Source: Streptomyces canus (GTDB taxonomy: Bacteria > Actinomycetota > Actinomycetes > Streptomycetales > Streptomycetaceae). Taken from it: a stretch of 64,000 bases of DNA. Made by a program: the position numbers and the translations under genes. Location of the stretch: positions 5,952,001 through 6,016,000 of the forward strand of contig NZ_CP107989.1 in assembly GCF_041435015.1 (NCBI RefSeq). Reading direction: 5' to 3'. Positions 53,834 to 62,270 of this stretch are shown here, piece after piece. Below the pieces are notes generated by a model, which was not told where the DNA came from, searched no databases, and saw only the letters and a list, made by a program, of their open reading frames with translations. Position 1 is the first letter of the stretch, and each line of letters opens with the position of its first letter.

Positions 53834-54127
53834 GGTCGTTCCTTGCTGGTGGGGATTACCGCACACAAAAGAGACCTTCAGCGACAGATGCGCCAAAGGT
53901 CCCCACGTTGCGACAGGCATTGATTCACCATACGGCAGGATACGGCCGGAAATGGAAGGACTTGAGACGTGAATCACAGGTGGTCAAGGAACCGTACACC
54001 CTGTTTCTAAGGTCCTTACGGGATTGGCACCCCACACTCACAGGTTCACCCCAGATCCACAAAAGGTAAGAACCACTGGGTCGCGATCACACCACAGCAT
54101 CTTTCAAGAGCGGTCTACCATCAGCTC

Positions 54128-54805
54128 ATGACCCGTGTACTGCTCGCCGAGGACGATGCGTCCATTTCGGAGCCGCTGGCCCGCGCCCTGCGCCGGGAAG
54201 GGTACGAGGTCGAGGTGCGTGAGGACGGCCCCACCGCACTCGACGCCGGAATGCAGGGCGGCATCGACCTGGTCGTCCTCGACCTGGGTCTGCCCGGCAT
54301 GGACGGCCTCGAGGTGGCCCGCCGGCTGCGCGCCGAAGGCCACGCCGTACCGATCCTCATCCTGACCGCACGTGCCGACGAGGTGGACACCGTCGTCGGT
54401 CTCGACGCGGGCGCCGACGACTACGTGACCAAGCCCTTCCGGCTCGCCGAGCTGCTCGCCCGGGTCCGGGCCCTGCTGCGACGCGGGGCGTCCGAGCCGG
54501 CCCAGCCGCCGGCCACCCACGGGGTGCGCATCGACGTCGAGTCGCACCGGGCGTGGATGGGCGACGAGGAACTCCAGCTCACCGCCAAGGAGTTCGACCT
54601 GCTGCGGGTGCTGGTGCGGGACGCGGGGCGGGTGGTGACCCGGGACCAGCTGATGCGCGAGGTCTGGGACACCACGTGGTGGTCGTCGACCAAGACGCTC
54701 GACATGCACATCTCGTGGCTCCGCAAGAAGCTCGGCGACGACGCGGCCAACCCGCGGTACATCGCGACGGTACGAGGAGTGGGCTTCCGCTTCGAGAAGA
54801 GCTGA
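54128..54805 (+). CDS. OmpR-family response regulator
   Basis: A 225-aa DNA-binding regulator. The receiver has Asp-Asp at LLAEDDASISE, the phosphoacceptor Asp52 in LVVLDLGLPGMDGLE, Thr in LILTARADEVD and Lys in DDYVTKPFRLAEL. The C-terminal winged helix has LTAKEFDLLRVLVRDAGRVV and WWSSTKTLDMHISWLRKKLG. ATG 54128 has no ribosome-binding site, but TACCAT (54116-54121) is six bases upstream, indicating a leaderless transcript. It is 29 bp before its partner kinase. Confidence 0.93.
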   Translation: MTRVLLAEDDASISEPLARALRREGYEVEVREDGPTALDAGMQGGIDLVVLDLGLPGMDGLEVARRLRAEGHAVPILILTARADEVDTVVGLDAGADDYVTKPFRLAELLARVRALLRRGASEPAQPPATHGVRIDVESHRAWMGDEELQLTAKEFDLLRVLVRDAGRVVTRDQLMREVWDTTWWSSTKTLDMHISWLRKKLGDDAANPRYIATVRGVGFRFEKS

Positions 54806-54834
54806 ATCCCCGGGTATCGGCTAGGTAAGAGGAC

Positions 54835-56109
54835 ATGCGCCGTCGACTGATCCAGTCCACGCTCGCCGTAGTGCTCGTGGTGATCGCCGTCTTCGGCGTC
54901 TCCCTCGTCATCGTCGAGACCCGCACCATCAGCAACAGCGCCCAGGAGCGGGTCGATTCCGAGGCGATCCGGCTGGCCGGGATCGTGGACAGCCGGCTGT
55001 TCGCCGCGGAGGACGTGAGCGCGGAGATCCTGCGTGACCAGGTCGCGCAGGAGCGGTACGCCGTGATCCGCATCCCCGGAGAGGATCCGATCGAGGTCGG
55101 TTCCCGGCCGGTCGGCCAGGTCATCAGCTCCACGGAGAAGGGCGAGGAGGGCGAGACGGTCACCGTCCAGGAGCCGCGCTCCTCGGTGACCCGGGAGGTC
55201 GGCCGCACGCTGCTGATCATCGGCCTCGTGGCACTGCTCGCGGTGATCGCCGCGGTACTGCTCGCGATCCGCCAGGCCAACAAACTGGCCTCACCGCTGA
55301 CCGACCTCGCCGAGACCGCGGAACGGCTCGGCTCGGGCGACCCCCGGCCCCGGCACAAGCGGTACGGCGTCCCCGAGCTGGACCGGGTCGCCGATGTGCT
55401 GGACTCCTCCGCCGAGCGCATCGCGCGCATGCTGACGGCGGAGCGGCGCCTGGCCGCCGACGCCTCCCACCAGCTCCGTACGCCGCTGACCGCGCTCTCG
55501 ATGCGGCTCGAGGAGATCACCCTCACCGACGACCCGGACACGGTGAAGGAGGAGGCGAACGTCGCGCTGACCCAGGTGGAGCGGCTGACGGACGTGGTCG
55601 AGCGGCTGCTGACCAACTCCCGCGACCCCCGAGCCGGCAACGCCGTCACCTTCGACCTCGACGAGGTCATCCAACAGCAGCTAGCGGAGTGGCGGCCGGC
55701 GTACCGCAGCGCGGGCCGGGCGATCGTCAGCTCGGGCAAACGGCACCTCACCGCCGTCGGTACGCCCGGCGCGGTGGCCCAGGTCCTGGCCGCGCTGATC
55801 GAGAACTCCCTCATGCACGGCGGCGGCACGGTCGCGCTGCGCACCCGCGTCACCGGCAACCAGGCCGTCATCGAGGTCACCGACGAGGGCCCCGGCGTCC
55901 CCGCCGACCTCGGCGCGCGGATCTTCGAGCGCACCATCAGCGGCCGCAACTCCACGGGCATCGGCCTCGCGGTCGCCCGGGACCTGGCGGAGGCCGACGG
56001 TGGCCGCCTGGAAATGCTTCAGGCCCAGCCTCCGGTCTTCGGCCTGTTCCTCTCGCGCACCCCGCTCAAGTCGACGGTGCTGGACGACGACGAGCCGATG
56101 GTGCGGTGA
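54835..56109 (+). CDS. Sensor histidine kinase
   Basis: A 424-aa membrane kinase. Helix 1 is about 8-30 (LAVVLVVIAVFGVSLVIV), followed by an extracytoplasmic loop of about 85 residues and helix 2 (GRTLLIIGLVALLAVIAAVL); a HAMP domain follows, then the H-box RLAADASHQLRTPLTALSMR, N-box VLAALIENSLMHGGG, G1 VTDEGPGVP, and GRNSTGIGLAVARDLAEADG. The sensory loop has no recognised fold. ATG 54835. The last codons and 3' flank are partly duplicated 89 bp downstream. Confidence 0.92.
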   Translation: MRRRLIQSTLAVVLVVIAVFGVSLVIVETRTISNSAQERVDSEAIRLAGIVDSRLFAAEDVSAEILRDQVAQERYAVIRIPGEDPIEVGSRPVGQVISSTEKGEEGETVTVQEPRSSVTREVGRTLLIIGLVALLAVIAAVLLAIRQANKLASPLTDLAETAERLGSGDPRPRHKRYGVPELDRVADVLDSSAERIARMLTAERRLAADASHQLRTPLTALSMRLEEITLTDDPDTVKEEANVALTQVERLTDVVERLLTNSRDPRAGNAVTFDLDEVIQQQLAEWRPAYRSAGRAIVSSGKRHLTAVGTPGAVAQVLAALIENSLMHGGGTVALRTRVTGNQAVIEVTDEGPGVPADLGARIFERTISGRNSTGIGLAVARDLAEADGGRLEMLQAQPPVFGLFLSRTPLKSTVLDDDEPMVR

Positions 56110-56213
56110 GCTGCGCGGGCTGAGCGGGGGGCGGTGGGTCAGGGGCATGCGTCGGGGGATCCGCTGCTCGGGGCGACGGCGAGTCGTTGGTGCGGTGAGC
56201 TACGCGGGCTGAG
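56086..56213 (+). repeat. Duplicated 3' end of the kinase gene
   Basis: The last 24 bp of the kinase gene and the first 15 bp of flank (56086-56124) recur at 56175-56213 with four mismatches in 39 bp, including the whole GTGCGGTGAGCT-CGCGGGCTGAG stretch. The second copy sits in non-coding DNA. Confidence 0.8.
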
Positions 56214-56220
56214 GGGCCTG

Positions 56221-56739
56221 TCAGAGCACCCGCTGCTTGGGCCGGGGCGGCTTTTTGACCGCCGCCTGCTCCGCCTCCTCCAGGAAGGACTCCGCGCTCG
56301 CCACCGCCTCGCGGGCGGGGAGGGTCTTGAAGACCCAGCTGCGGTAGGACCAGAAGCGGAAGAGGGTGGCGATGCCGATGCCGACGAACTTGAAGATGTT
56401 GCTCTGCAGGGGGCTGTCCCAGCCGAAGCCGTAGGTCGCGGCGTACAGGATGCCGTTCTCGATGACGAGGCCGACCACGCTGAACAGCAGGAACAGCGTC
56501 AGTTCCTTGGTGCGGCCGCTCTTGTCGCGGTCGCGGTACGTGAAGTACCGGAACCCTATGTAGTTGAAGACGATCGCCACCACCGTGGCGATGACGCTCG
56601 CACGGACCACCGGAAGCTCGGTGAGATGCCGTACGAGGTTGAACACGACGAGGTTGACGAGGAGGCCCGCTCCGCCGACCGCACCGAATTTGGCGACCTC
56701 GCGAACGATCCTTCGCAGCCCTGAGGAACCATGTCCCAT
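56221..56739 (-). CDS. GtrA family membrane protein
   Basis: A 172-aa protein with four helices (FGAVGGAGLLVNLVVFNLVR; ASVIATVVAIVFNYIGFRYF; LFLLFSVVGLVIENGILYAA; IFKFVGIGIATLFRFWSYRS) and the GtrA signature FNYIGFRYFTYRDR. GtrA proteins help translocate lipid-linked sugars in wall polymer or LPS modification. The C-terminal tail is charged and Pro-rich. ATG at 56739; ribosome-binding site weak (GGGGG 11 bases upstream). Convergent with the kinase; divergent from purK. Confidence 0.9.
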   Translation of the reverse strand: MGHGSSGLRRIVREVAKFGAVGGAGLLVNLVVFNLVRHLTELPVVRASVIATVVAIVFNYIGFRYFTYRDRDKSGRTKELTLFLLFSVVGLVIENGILYAATYGFGWDSPLQSNIFKFVGIGIATLFRFWSYRSWVFKTLPAREAVASAESFLEEAEQAAVKKPPRPKQRVL

Positions 56740-56904
56740 GGTCGTACAGGCCCCCAGTCGATTGGTTTCGTCAACTCAGCCATGCTAACCACCCCTCTGG
56801 CCCATTGCCTGTGGATGAGCTCACACACAGGGAAACAAGCTGGTAAGACGGCCGGTAAGAGGCGCTGAATCCGGCCGCCGTGGCGTGACCGATACCCTGG
56901 GGTC

Positions 56905-58044
56905 GTGACGTTCCCCGTAGTCGGCATGGTCGGCGGAGGCCAGCTCGCCCGTATGACACACGAGGCAGGCATCCCGCTCGGCATCAGGTTCAAGGTCCTC
57001 AGTGACACCCCTCAGGATTCCGCGGCGCAGGTGGTGAGCGACGTCGTCATCGGCGACTACCGCGACCTCGACACGCTGCGCGACTTCGCGCGCGGGTGCG
57101 ACGTGATCACCTTCGATCACGAGCACGTACCCACCGAGCACCTCAGGGCCCTGGAGGCGGACGGCATCCCCGTGCGCCCCGGCCCCGACGCGCTCGTGCA
57201 CGCCCAGGACAAGGGCGTGATGCGCGCGCGGCTCGACGCGATCGGCGTCCCGTGCCCACGGCACCGGATCGTCAGTGATCCCCAGGACGTGGCGGCCTTC
57301 GCGGCGGAGGGCGACGGCTTCCCCGTCGTCCTCAAGACCGTCCGCGGTGGCTACGACGGCAAGGGCGTGTGGGTCGTCGACTCCGTCGAGGAGGCCGCGG
57401 ACCCCTTCCGGGCCGGCGTCCCCGTCCTCGCCGAGGAGAAGGTCGACTACGTCCGCGAGCTCGCCGCCAACGTCGTACGGTCGCCGCACGGCCAGGCCGT
57501 CGCCTACCCGGTTGTCGAGTCCCAGCAGGTGAACGGCGTCTGCGACACCGTGATCGCCCCCGCGCCCGACCTCGACGAGGCGCTCGCCCTCAAGGCCGAG
57601 CAGCTGGCCCTGTCCATCGCCAAGGAACTGGACGTCGTCGGCCACCTCGCCGTCGAGCTCTTCCAGACCCGCGACGGCCGCGTCCTCGTCAACGAACTGG
57701 CGATGCGCCCGCACAACTCCGGGCACTGGACGCAGGACGGTGCGATCACCTCCCAGTTCGCCAACCACGTCCGGGCCGTCCTCGACCTCCCGCTCGGCGA
57801 CCCGCGCCCCCGCGCGAAGTGGACCGTCATGGTCAACGTCCTCGGCGGCGACTTCCCCGACATGTACTCCGCGTACCTGCACTGCATGGCCCGCGACCCC
57901 AAGCTGAAGATCCACATGTACGGCAAGGACGTGAAGCCCGGACGCAAGGTGGGCCACGTCAACACCTACGGCGACGACCTGGACGACGTTCTCGAACGAG
58001 CACGTCACGCTGCCGGCTACCTGAGAGGCACGATCACCGATTGA
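56905..58044 (+). CDS. purK: 5-(carboxyamino)imidazole ribonucleotide synthase
   Basis: A 379-aa ATP-grasp ligase of purine synthesis, which carboxylates AIR to N5-CAIR. The N-terminal PurK nucleotide-binding motif is VGMVGGGQLARMTHEAGIPL; the ATP-grasp loop is KTVRGGYDGKGVWVV, and later VNELAMRPHNSGHWTQDGAI is the PurK-specific ligand loop. GTG 56905 has no ribosome-binding site; TACCCT (56893-56898) lies six bases upstream, so the message should be leaderless. purK and purE, normally adjacent, are here separated by a TnpB relic. Confidence 0.96.
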   Translation: MTFPVVGMVGGGQLARMTHEAGIPLGIRFKVLSDTPQDSAAQVVSDVVIGDYRDLDTLRDFARGCDVITFDHEHVPTEHLRALEADGIPVRPGPDALVHAQDKGVMRARLDAIGVPCPRHRIVSDPQDVAAFAAEGDGFPVVLKTVRGGYDGKGVWVVDSVEEAADPFRAGVPVLAEEKVDYVRELAANVVRSPHGQAVAYPVVESQQVNGVCDTVIAPAPDLDEALALKAEQLALSIAKELDVVGHLAVELFQTRDGRVLVNELAMRPHNSGHWTQDGAITSQFANHVRAVLDLPLGDPRPRAKWTVMVNVLGGDFPDMYSAYLHCMARDPKLKIHMYGKDVKPGRKVGHVNTYGDDLDDVLERARHAAGYLRGTITD

Positions 58045-58456
58045 CCTGAGGCCTCTCCCCGTCGGGGATGAGGCCTGTCACGGCTCGCGCCACGACGTTT
58101 CCTGCTTCATCGCCGACTGCCCGCCCGGAGGAGCTCCGTTGGGGTCTTACACCGGCTCGCGGATGGCGGGCCCGTTTGTCGAAGAACGCCGAGTAGGCAC
58201 TCTGCAGATGCCGCAACGACTGCTGCAGCGGCACAGAGGAGACCTGTGCCGGAAAGCCGTGCTCTTCGGTCTTCTTCCACACCGTGAGCATCGCCGATGT
58301 TTCCACGTAGGAGACCCGGCGGTGTTCCAGCGTCCATGCTCGAGACCGGGCATCGAGCGCCATGTTGTAGACCCTGCGCACGCAGCCGAAGGTGCGCGAC
58401 AGCTCGGCTGCCTGCTCCGCAGTCGGATAGAAGCGGTACTTGAACGCCCGCTTCAC
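58034..58456 (-). pseudogene. Internally deleted TnpB (IS200/IS605-family OrfB) relic
   Basis: On the minus strand from GTG 58456: VKRAFKYRFYPTAEQAAELS, then RTFGCVRRVYNMALDARSRA and FPAQVSSVPLQQSLRHLQSA, the first about 100 residues of a TnpB/OrfB nuclease. It then jumps to VGDEAGNVVARAVTGLIPDG, like the C-terminal end of such proteins; the RuvC core with the catalytic Asp/Glu residues is gone. It cannot be an active nuclease. It separates purK from purE and overlaps purK by 11 bp at the end. An earlier ATG at 58471 is possible. GC is slightly below the neighbourhood. Confidence 0.85.
58049..58076. terminator. Hairpin between purK and the TnpB relic
   Basis: AGGCCTC (58049-58055) pairs with GAGGCCT (58070-58076), with an inner CCCC/GGGG. 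It may terminate purK, or be the preserved structured right end of the insertion element. Confidence 0.65.
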
Positions 58457-58620
58457 GCACTTGCCCCCCATGGCTCACTCGCTAGGTCCTTCGATGTAAG
58501 CCTGTCCGACGTTCGGGGAATCCTGCTGTGCGGAAACCCAGAGGAACTGCTCCCGCACATGAGCGGAGCACCCGTCCAAACCAATCGGCTGAGGCCGAGA
58601 AGGTACGCAAGGAGATGGAA

Positions 58621-59142
58621 ATGAGCCCCGTTGTTGGCATCGTCATGGGTTCGGACAGCGACTGGCCCGTCATGGAGGCCGCCGCCCAGGCACTCGACGA
58701 GTTCGAGATCGCGTACGAGGTCGACGTCGTCTCCGCGCACCGCATGCCGCGCGAGATGATCACCTACGGCGAGCAGGCGGCCGAGCGGGGCCTGAAGGTG
58801 ATCATCGCGGGCGCGGGCGGTGCCGCTCACCTTCCCGGCATGCTCGCCTCCGTGACCCCCCTTCCGGTGATCGGCGTGCCGGTCCCGCTGAAGTACCTCG
58901 ACGGCATGGACAGCCTCCTGTCCATCGTGCAGATGCCGGCCGGTGTCCCCGTCGCGACCGTCTCCGTCGCCGGTGCCCGCAACGCCGGTCTGCTCGCGGC
59001 CCGCATCCTCGCCGCCCACGACGAGGAACTCCTCGGCCGCATGCGGGAGTTCCAGCAGGACCTCAACGACCAGGCCACCGAGAAGGGCAAGCGCCTGCGC
59101 GCCAAGGTCGAGGGCTCCAACGGCTTCGGCTTCGGCAAGTGA
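58621..59142 (+). CDS. purE: N5-CAIR mutase (5-(carboxyamino)imidazole ribonucleotide mutase)
   Basis: A 173-aa enzyme converting N5-CAIR to CAIR, the step after PurK. The class I PurE motif is [20 protein letters not shown] with [12 protein letters not shown] and the conserved [26 protein letters not shown] lies seven bases before ATG 58621. The next gene's GTG overlaps the stop (GTGA), so purE is coupled to the dipeptidase gene. The IS605-type relic upstream has split it from purK. Confidence 0.95.
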   Translation: MSPVVGIVMGSDSDWPVMEAAAQALDEFEIAYEVDVVSAHRMPREMITYGEQAAERGLKVIIAGAGGAAHLPGMLASVTPLPVIGVPVPLKYLDGMDSLLSIVQMPAGVPVATVSVAGARNAGLLAARILAAHDEELLGRMREFQQDLNDQATEKGKRLRAKVEGSNGFGFGK

Positions 59143-60326
59143 CGGCCGTGGGTTCGCTGGAGAGCGCCCGGGAACTCCTGCGTGAGTTCCCGGTCGTCGA
59201 CGGCCACAACGACCTCCCGTGGGCGCTGCGTGAACAGGTCCGTTACGACCTCGACGCGCGGGACATCGCCACGGACCAGTCGGCCCACCTGCACACCGAC
59301 CTGGCGCGGCTGCGGGCCGGCGGCGTCGGGGCGCAGTACTGGTCGGTGTACGTCCGCTCGGACCTGCCCGACGCGGTGCCGGCGACGCTGGAACAGATCG
59401 ACTGCGTACGGCAGTTGATCGCGCGGTACCCGCAGACGCTGGCGCCCGCGCTGACGGCCGCCGACATGGAGGCGGCGCGCTCTCAGGGCCGTATCGCCTC
59501 CCTCATGGGTGCCGAAGGCGGCCACTCCATCGCCAACTCCCTCGCCACGCTACGCGCGTTGTACGCGCTCGGCGTGCGCTACATGACCCTCACCCACAAC
59601 GACAACGTGGACTGGGCGGACTCGGCGACGGACGAGCCCGGCGTCGGGGGTCTGTCGGCCTTCGGCCGTGCGGTGGTCCGGGAGATGAACCGCGAGGGCA
59701 TGCTGGTGGACCTCTCGCACGTGGCGGCGACGACCATGCGGGACGCGCTCGACGCCTCGCTCGCGCCGGTGATCTTCTCCCACTCGTCCTCGCGGGCGGT
59801 GTGCGACCACCCGCGCAACATCCCGGACGACGTCCTGGAGCGCCTCCCGTCCAACGGAGGCATGGCGATGGTGACCTTCGTCCCGAAGTTCGTCCTCCAG
59901 GCAGCCGTCGACTGGACGGCCGCGGCCGACGAGAACATGCGCGAGCACGGCTTCCACCACCTCGCGACCACCCCGGAGGCGATGAAGGTGCACCGCGCCT
60001 TCGAGGAGGGCAACCCGCGCCCGGTCGCCACGGTCTCGACGGTGGCCGACCACCTGGACCACATGCGCGAGGTGGCCGGCGTGGACCACATCGGCATCGG
60101 CGGCGACTACGACGGCACGGCCTTCACCCCCGATGGCCTCAGCGACGTCTCCGGCTACCCGAACCTGATCGCCGAACTCCTGGACCGGGGCTGGTCCAAG
60201 CCCGACCTCGCCAAGCTGACCTGGCAGAACGCGGTCCGGGTGCTGGGCGCGGCGGAGGACGTGGCGCGGGACCTCCGGGCGAGGCGCGGGCCGTCCAACG
60301 CGACCCTCTCCCAGCTCGACGGCTGA
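59139..60326 (+). CDS. Membrane/renal dipeptidase-type metallopeptidase (M19)
   Basis: A 395-aa Zn dipeptidase. The metal residues are all present: His-x-Asp in [12 protein letters not shown], the bridging Glu in [12 protein letters not shown], His in [11 protein letters not shown], His in [18 protein letters not shown] and Asp in [11 protein letters not shown]. This is the close bacterial relative of human renal dipeptidase (Sco3058 of S. coelicolor is a structurally characterised example; I assign by recall). No signal peptide, so cytoplasmic; hydrolyses L-Xaa-D/L-Xaa dipeptides. GTG 59139 overlaps purE's stop. A paralogue lacking these residues follows. Confidence 0.94.
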   Translation: MTAVGSLESARELLREFPVVDGHNDLPWALREQVRYDLDARDIATDQSAHLHTDLARLRAGGVGAQYWSVYVRSDLPDAVPATLEQIDCVRQLIARYPQTLAPALTAADMEAARSQGRIASLMGAEGGHSIANSLATLRALYALGVRYMTLTHNDNVDWADSATDEPGVGGLSAFGRAVVREMNREGMLVDLSHVAATTMRDALDASLAPVIFSHSSSRAVCDHPRNIPDDVLERLPSNGGMAMVTFVPKFVLQAAVDWTAAADENMREHGFHHLATTPEAMKVHRAFEEGNPRPVATVSTVADHLDHMREVAGVDHIGIGGDYDGTAFTPDGLSDVSGYPNLIAELLDRGWSKPDLAKLTWQNAVRVLGAAEDVARDLRARRGPSNATLSQLDG

Positions 60327-60335
60327 GCGTCCGGA

Positions 60336-60366
60336 GCGGGGCGGGCGGTGTGGCCGCCCGCCCCGC
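60336..60366. terminator. Perfect 13-bp terminator after the dipeptidase
   Basis: GCGGGGCGGGCGG (60336-60348) pairs with CCGCCCGCCCCGC (60354-60366) around five bases, 10 bp after the stop. Confidence 0.85.
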
Positions 60367-60415
60367 CCGTGTACCTCGGACACCGGTCCCCGCCGGGTGC
60401 CGGCGGCGGCGAGCG

Positions 60416-60600
60416 CGCTCCCTGCGCCACTACGAGCCCCAGGGCCCGCTGTGGGCCGACCGCACGCCCGGCGGGCACCAGGACTACTCCGAGGCCGTGG
60501 TCGGCCGGGTCGTACGCCACCAGGCGTTGTTCGTGGCCGGACTGCACAGCACCCGGTCCGGAACGGTCCCCCGGACACCCTCGACGACGTCATCGAGGCA
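60416..60600 (+). pseudogene. Relic of a MerR-family regulator gene
   Basis: One frame reads RSLRHYEPQGPLWADRTPGG then HQDYSEAVVGRVVRHQALFV, closely matching the MerR HTH pattern LRYYEEQGLL...RTPGGHRRYSE. There is no proper start, and after about 50 codons the frame is lost; an adjacent frame continues PDTLDDVIEAACGT. It lies between the dipeptidase terminator and the paralogue gene, so it is probably a decayed regulator. Confidence 0.6.
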
Positions 60601-60718
60601 GCATGCGGCACCTGACACCGCCGTACCCCCGAACGCCCCGCCCACCAGGAAGCCCCCCGCGCTCCGTGCGACGGTGGCCGTACGGCGATGAGGAAGATCA
60701 CGACGTACGGAGCCCGTC

Positions 60719-61831
60719 ATGGCAGACCTCCAGGACGAACTGCCCCCCACGGCCGAGGTGGGAGAGCTGCCCCGGCTCTTCGAGGCTGTGCCGGAGCTGT
60801 ACACCCCCGTCTCCGACCCGGACAGCGAGCCCCTGGACCGTGCTCGCGCGATCCTCGCCGCGCACCCCGTCGCCGACGGCTACAGCGGTCTGCCCTGGGC
60901 CCTGAGACACCTGCCCTGGTTCGACCTGGAGGTCGGCGAGAGTGCCGTGGACACGGATGTGCCCAGGCTCAGGGAGGGGCACGTCGGCGCCCTGATGTGG
61001 TCGCTGCACCTGCCCGAGGGGCTCGACGGGGACCGTGCCGTCGGCGCCACGCTGGAACAGCTGGACCTGGTGAAGACCGTCGTACGCAATCACCCGGAGG
61101 GGTTGCGTCTGGCCTGCACCGCCGGGCAGACCACCGACGCCCGCAACTGCGGCCGCGTCGCCGTCCTGCTCGGCCCCGCCGGAGCCGCCGCTCTCGGAGG
61201 CTCGCTCGGCATCCTGCGCTCCCTGCACACCCTCGGCCTGCGCGTCCTCACCCTGACCGGGGTGTCCTGGGCGAGCGAGGCGGGGCTCACGCGGTTCGGC
61301 GAGGAGGTGCTGCGCGAGATGAACCGGCTCGGAGTCCTCGCCGACCTCTCCGGCGCCTCCGAGGCCACCGTCCGGCGGACCCTGGCGGTGGCCAAGGCGC
61401 CCGTGCTCTTCACCCGCTCCGCCGCCCGCGCCCTGCGCCCCCACCCGGCCAACCTTCCCGACGACCTGCTCGCCGAGCTGGGCGCCGCCCGGGGCCTGTG
61501 CATGGTGCCGCTGACCGCCGAGCAGACCGGCCCGACGGTCCGGGACGTCGCCGACCACCTCGACCACCTGCGCGCGGTCGCGGGCGCCGAGAGCGTGGGC
61601 CTGTCGGGCACCTACGACGCCGGCATCGCCCACCCCCAGGAGCTCGACGACGCCGCCTGCTACCCCCATCTCGTCGCCGAGCTGCTCCGCCGCGGCTGGG
61701 AGGAGGCCGACCTCGCGCTACTGACCTGGGGGAACGTCCAGCGGGTACTGCGCGAGTCCGACTTCACCGCGCGAGCGGCGCAGCTACGGCGCGAGCCGTC
61801 CACGGCCAAGATCGCCGAGCTCGACGGATAG
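60719..61831 (+). CDS. M19 dipeptidase-like protein lacking all metal ligands (pseudoenzyme)
   Basis: A 370-aa protein collinear with the M19 dipeptidase just upstream. Where the active enzyme has VVDGHNDLP this has VADGYSGLP; EGGHS is PAGAA; LSHV is [19 protein letters not shown] is FTRSAARALRPHPAN; GGDYDG is SGTYDA. Thus the His, Asp, Glu and His ligands of the binuclear zinc site are all replaced, while framework segments (EEVLREMNRLGVLADLS; VRDVADHLDHLRAVAGAESV) are kept. ATG 60719 with GGAG six bases upstream; frame is intact with normal codon use. It is likely a regulatory or binding subunit of the active dipeptidase (inference). Confidence 0.88.
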   Translation: MADLQDELPPTAEVGELPRLFEAVPELYTPVSDPDSEPLDRARAILAAHPVADGYSGLPWALRHLPWFDLEVGESAVDTDVPRLREGHVGALMWSLHLPEGLDGDRAVGATLEQLDLVKTVVRNHPEGLRLACTAGQTTDARNCGRVAVLLGPAGAAALGGSLGILRSLHTLGLRVLTLTGVSWASEAGLTRFGEEVLREMNRLGVLADLSGASEATVRRTLAVAKAPVLFTRSAARALRPHPANLPDDLLAELGAARGLCMVPLTAEQTGPTVRDVADHLDHLRAVAGAESVGLSGTYDAGIAHPQELDDAACYPHLVAELLRRGWEEADLALLTWGNVQRVLRESDFTARAAQLRREPSTAKIAELDG

Positions 61832-62270
61832 CCGGCGGCGCGGCGCGGGATCGGTCCGGGGAGGCGGATTCGTCGGGCCGGAGGGATAGCCGGCGGCGTC
61901 GCACGCGATCGGTCGGGCGAAGGTGAAGATCGCCGGCTGGGCGGGTGGCCGGCGGCGTCGCACGGGATTGGTCCGGCGGAGGTGAAGATCGCCGAGCTCG
62001 GCGGGTGGCTGGCGGCGTCCGATGGGATCGGTCGGGCGAAGGTGAAGATCGCCGGCTGGGCGGGTGGCCGGCGACGCCGCAAGTGGAGTCGCCGAGCTCG
62101 GCGGGTGGCTGGCGGCGTCGCACGGGATCGGTCGGGCGGAGGCGGGATCGTCGGGCTCGGCGGTGGCCGGGGGCGTCGCACGGGATTGGTCCGGCGGAGG
62201 TGAAGATCGCCGAGCCCGACAGCCGGCCGACGGCGTTACACCGGGTCGATCCGGCAGAGGCAGAAGGGGT
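61803..62270. repeat. Tandem array of ~59-bp degenerate units spanning two gene 3' ends
   Basis: About eight diverged units of GGTGAAGATCGCCGAGCTCG, then GCGGGTGGCTGGCGGCGTCG, then CACGGGATCGGTCGGGCG, start near 61803, 61863, 61922, 61981, 62040, 62086, 62140 and 62198. The first unit is the 3' end of the pseudoenzyme gene itself (GCCAAGATCGCCGAGCTCGA), and the last unit's end (GCGTTACACCGGGTCGATCC) is the 3' end of the minus-strand VOC gene. So the array bridges and partly forms both convergent genes' ends. Confidence 0.85.

Noticed and set aside
54030..54060. PHO box (GTTCACC direct repeats) near the two-component genes
   Set aside because: Only one good half-site is present.
61803..62270. 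CRISPR or transposon end array
   Set aside because: Units are degenerate, contiguous and related to gene 3' ends, not to spacers or inverted terminal repeats.
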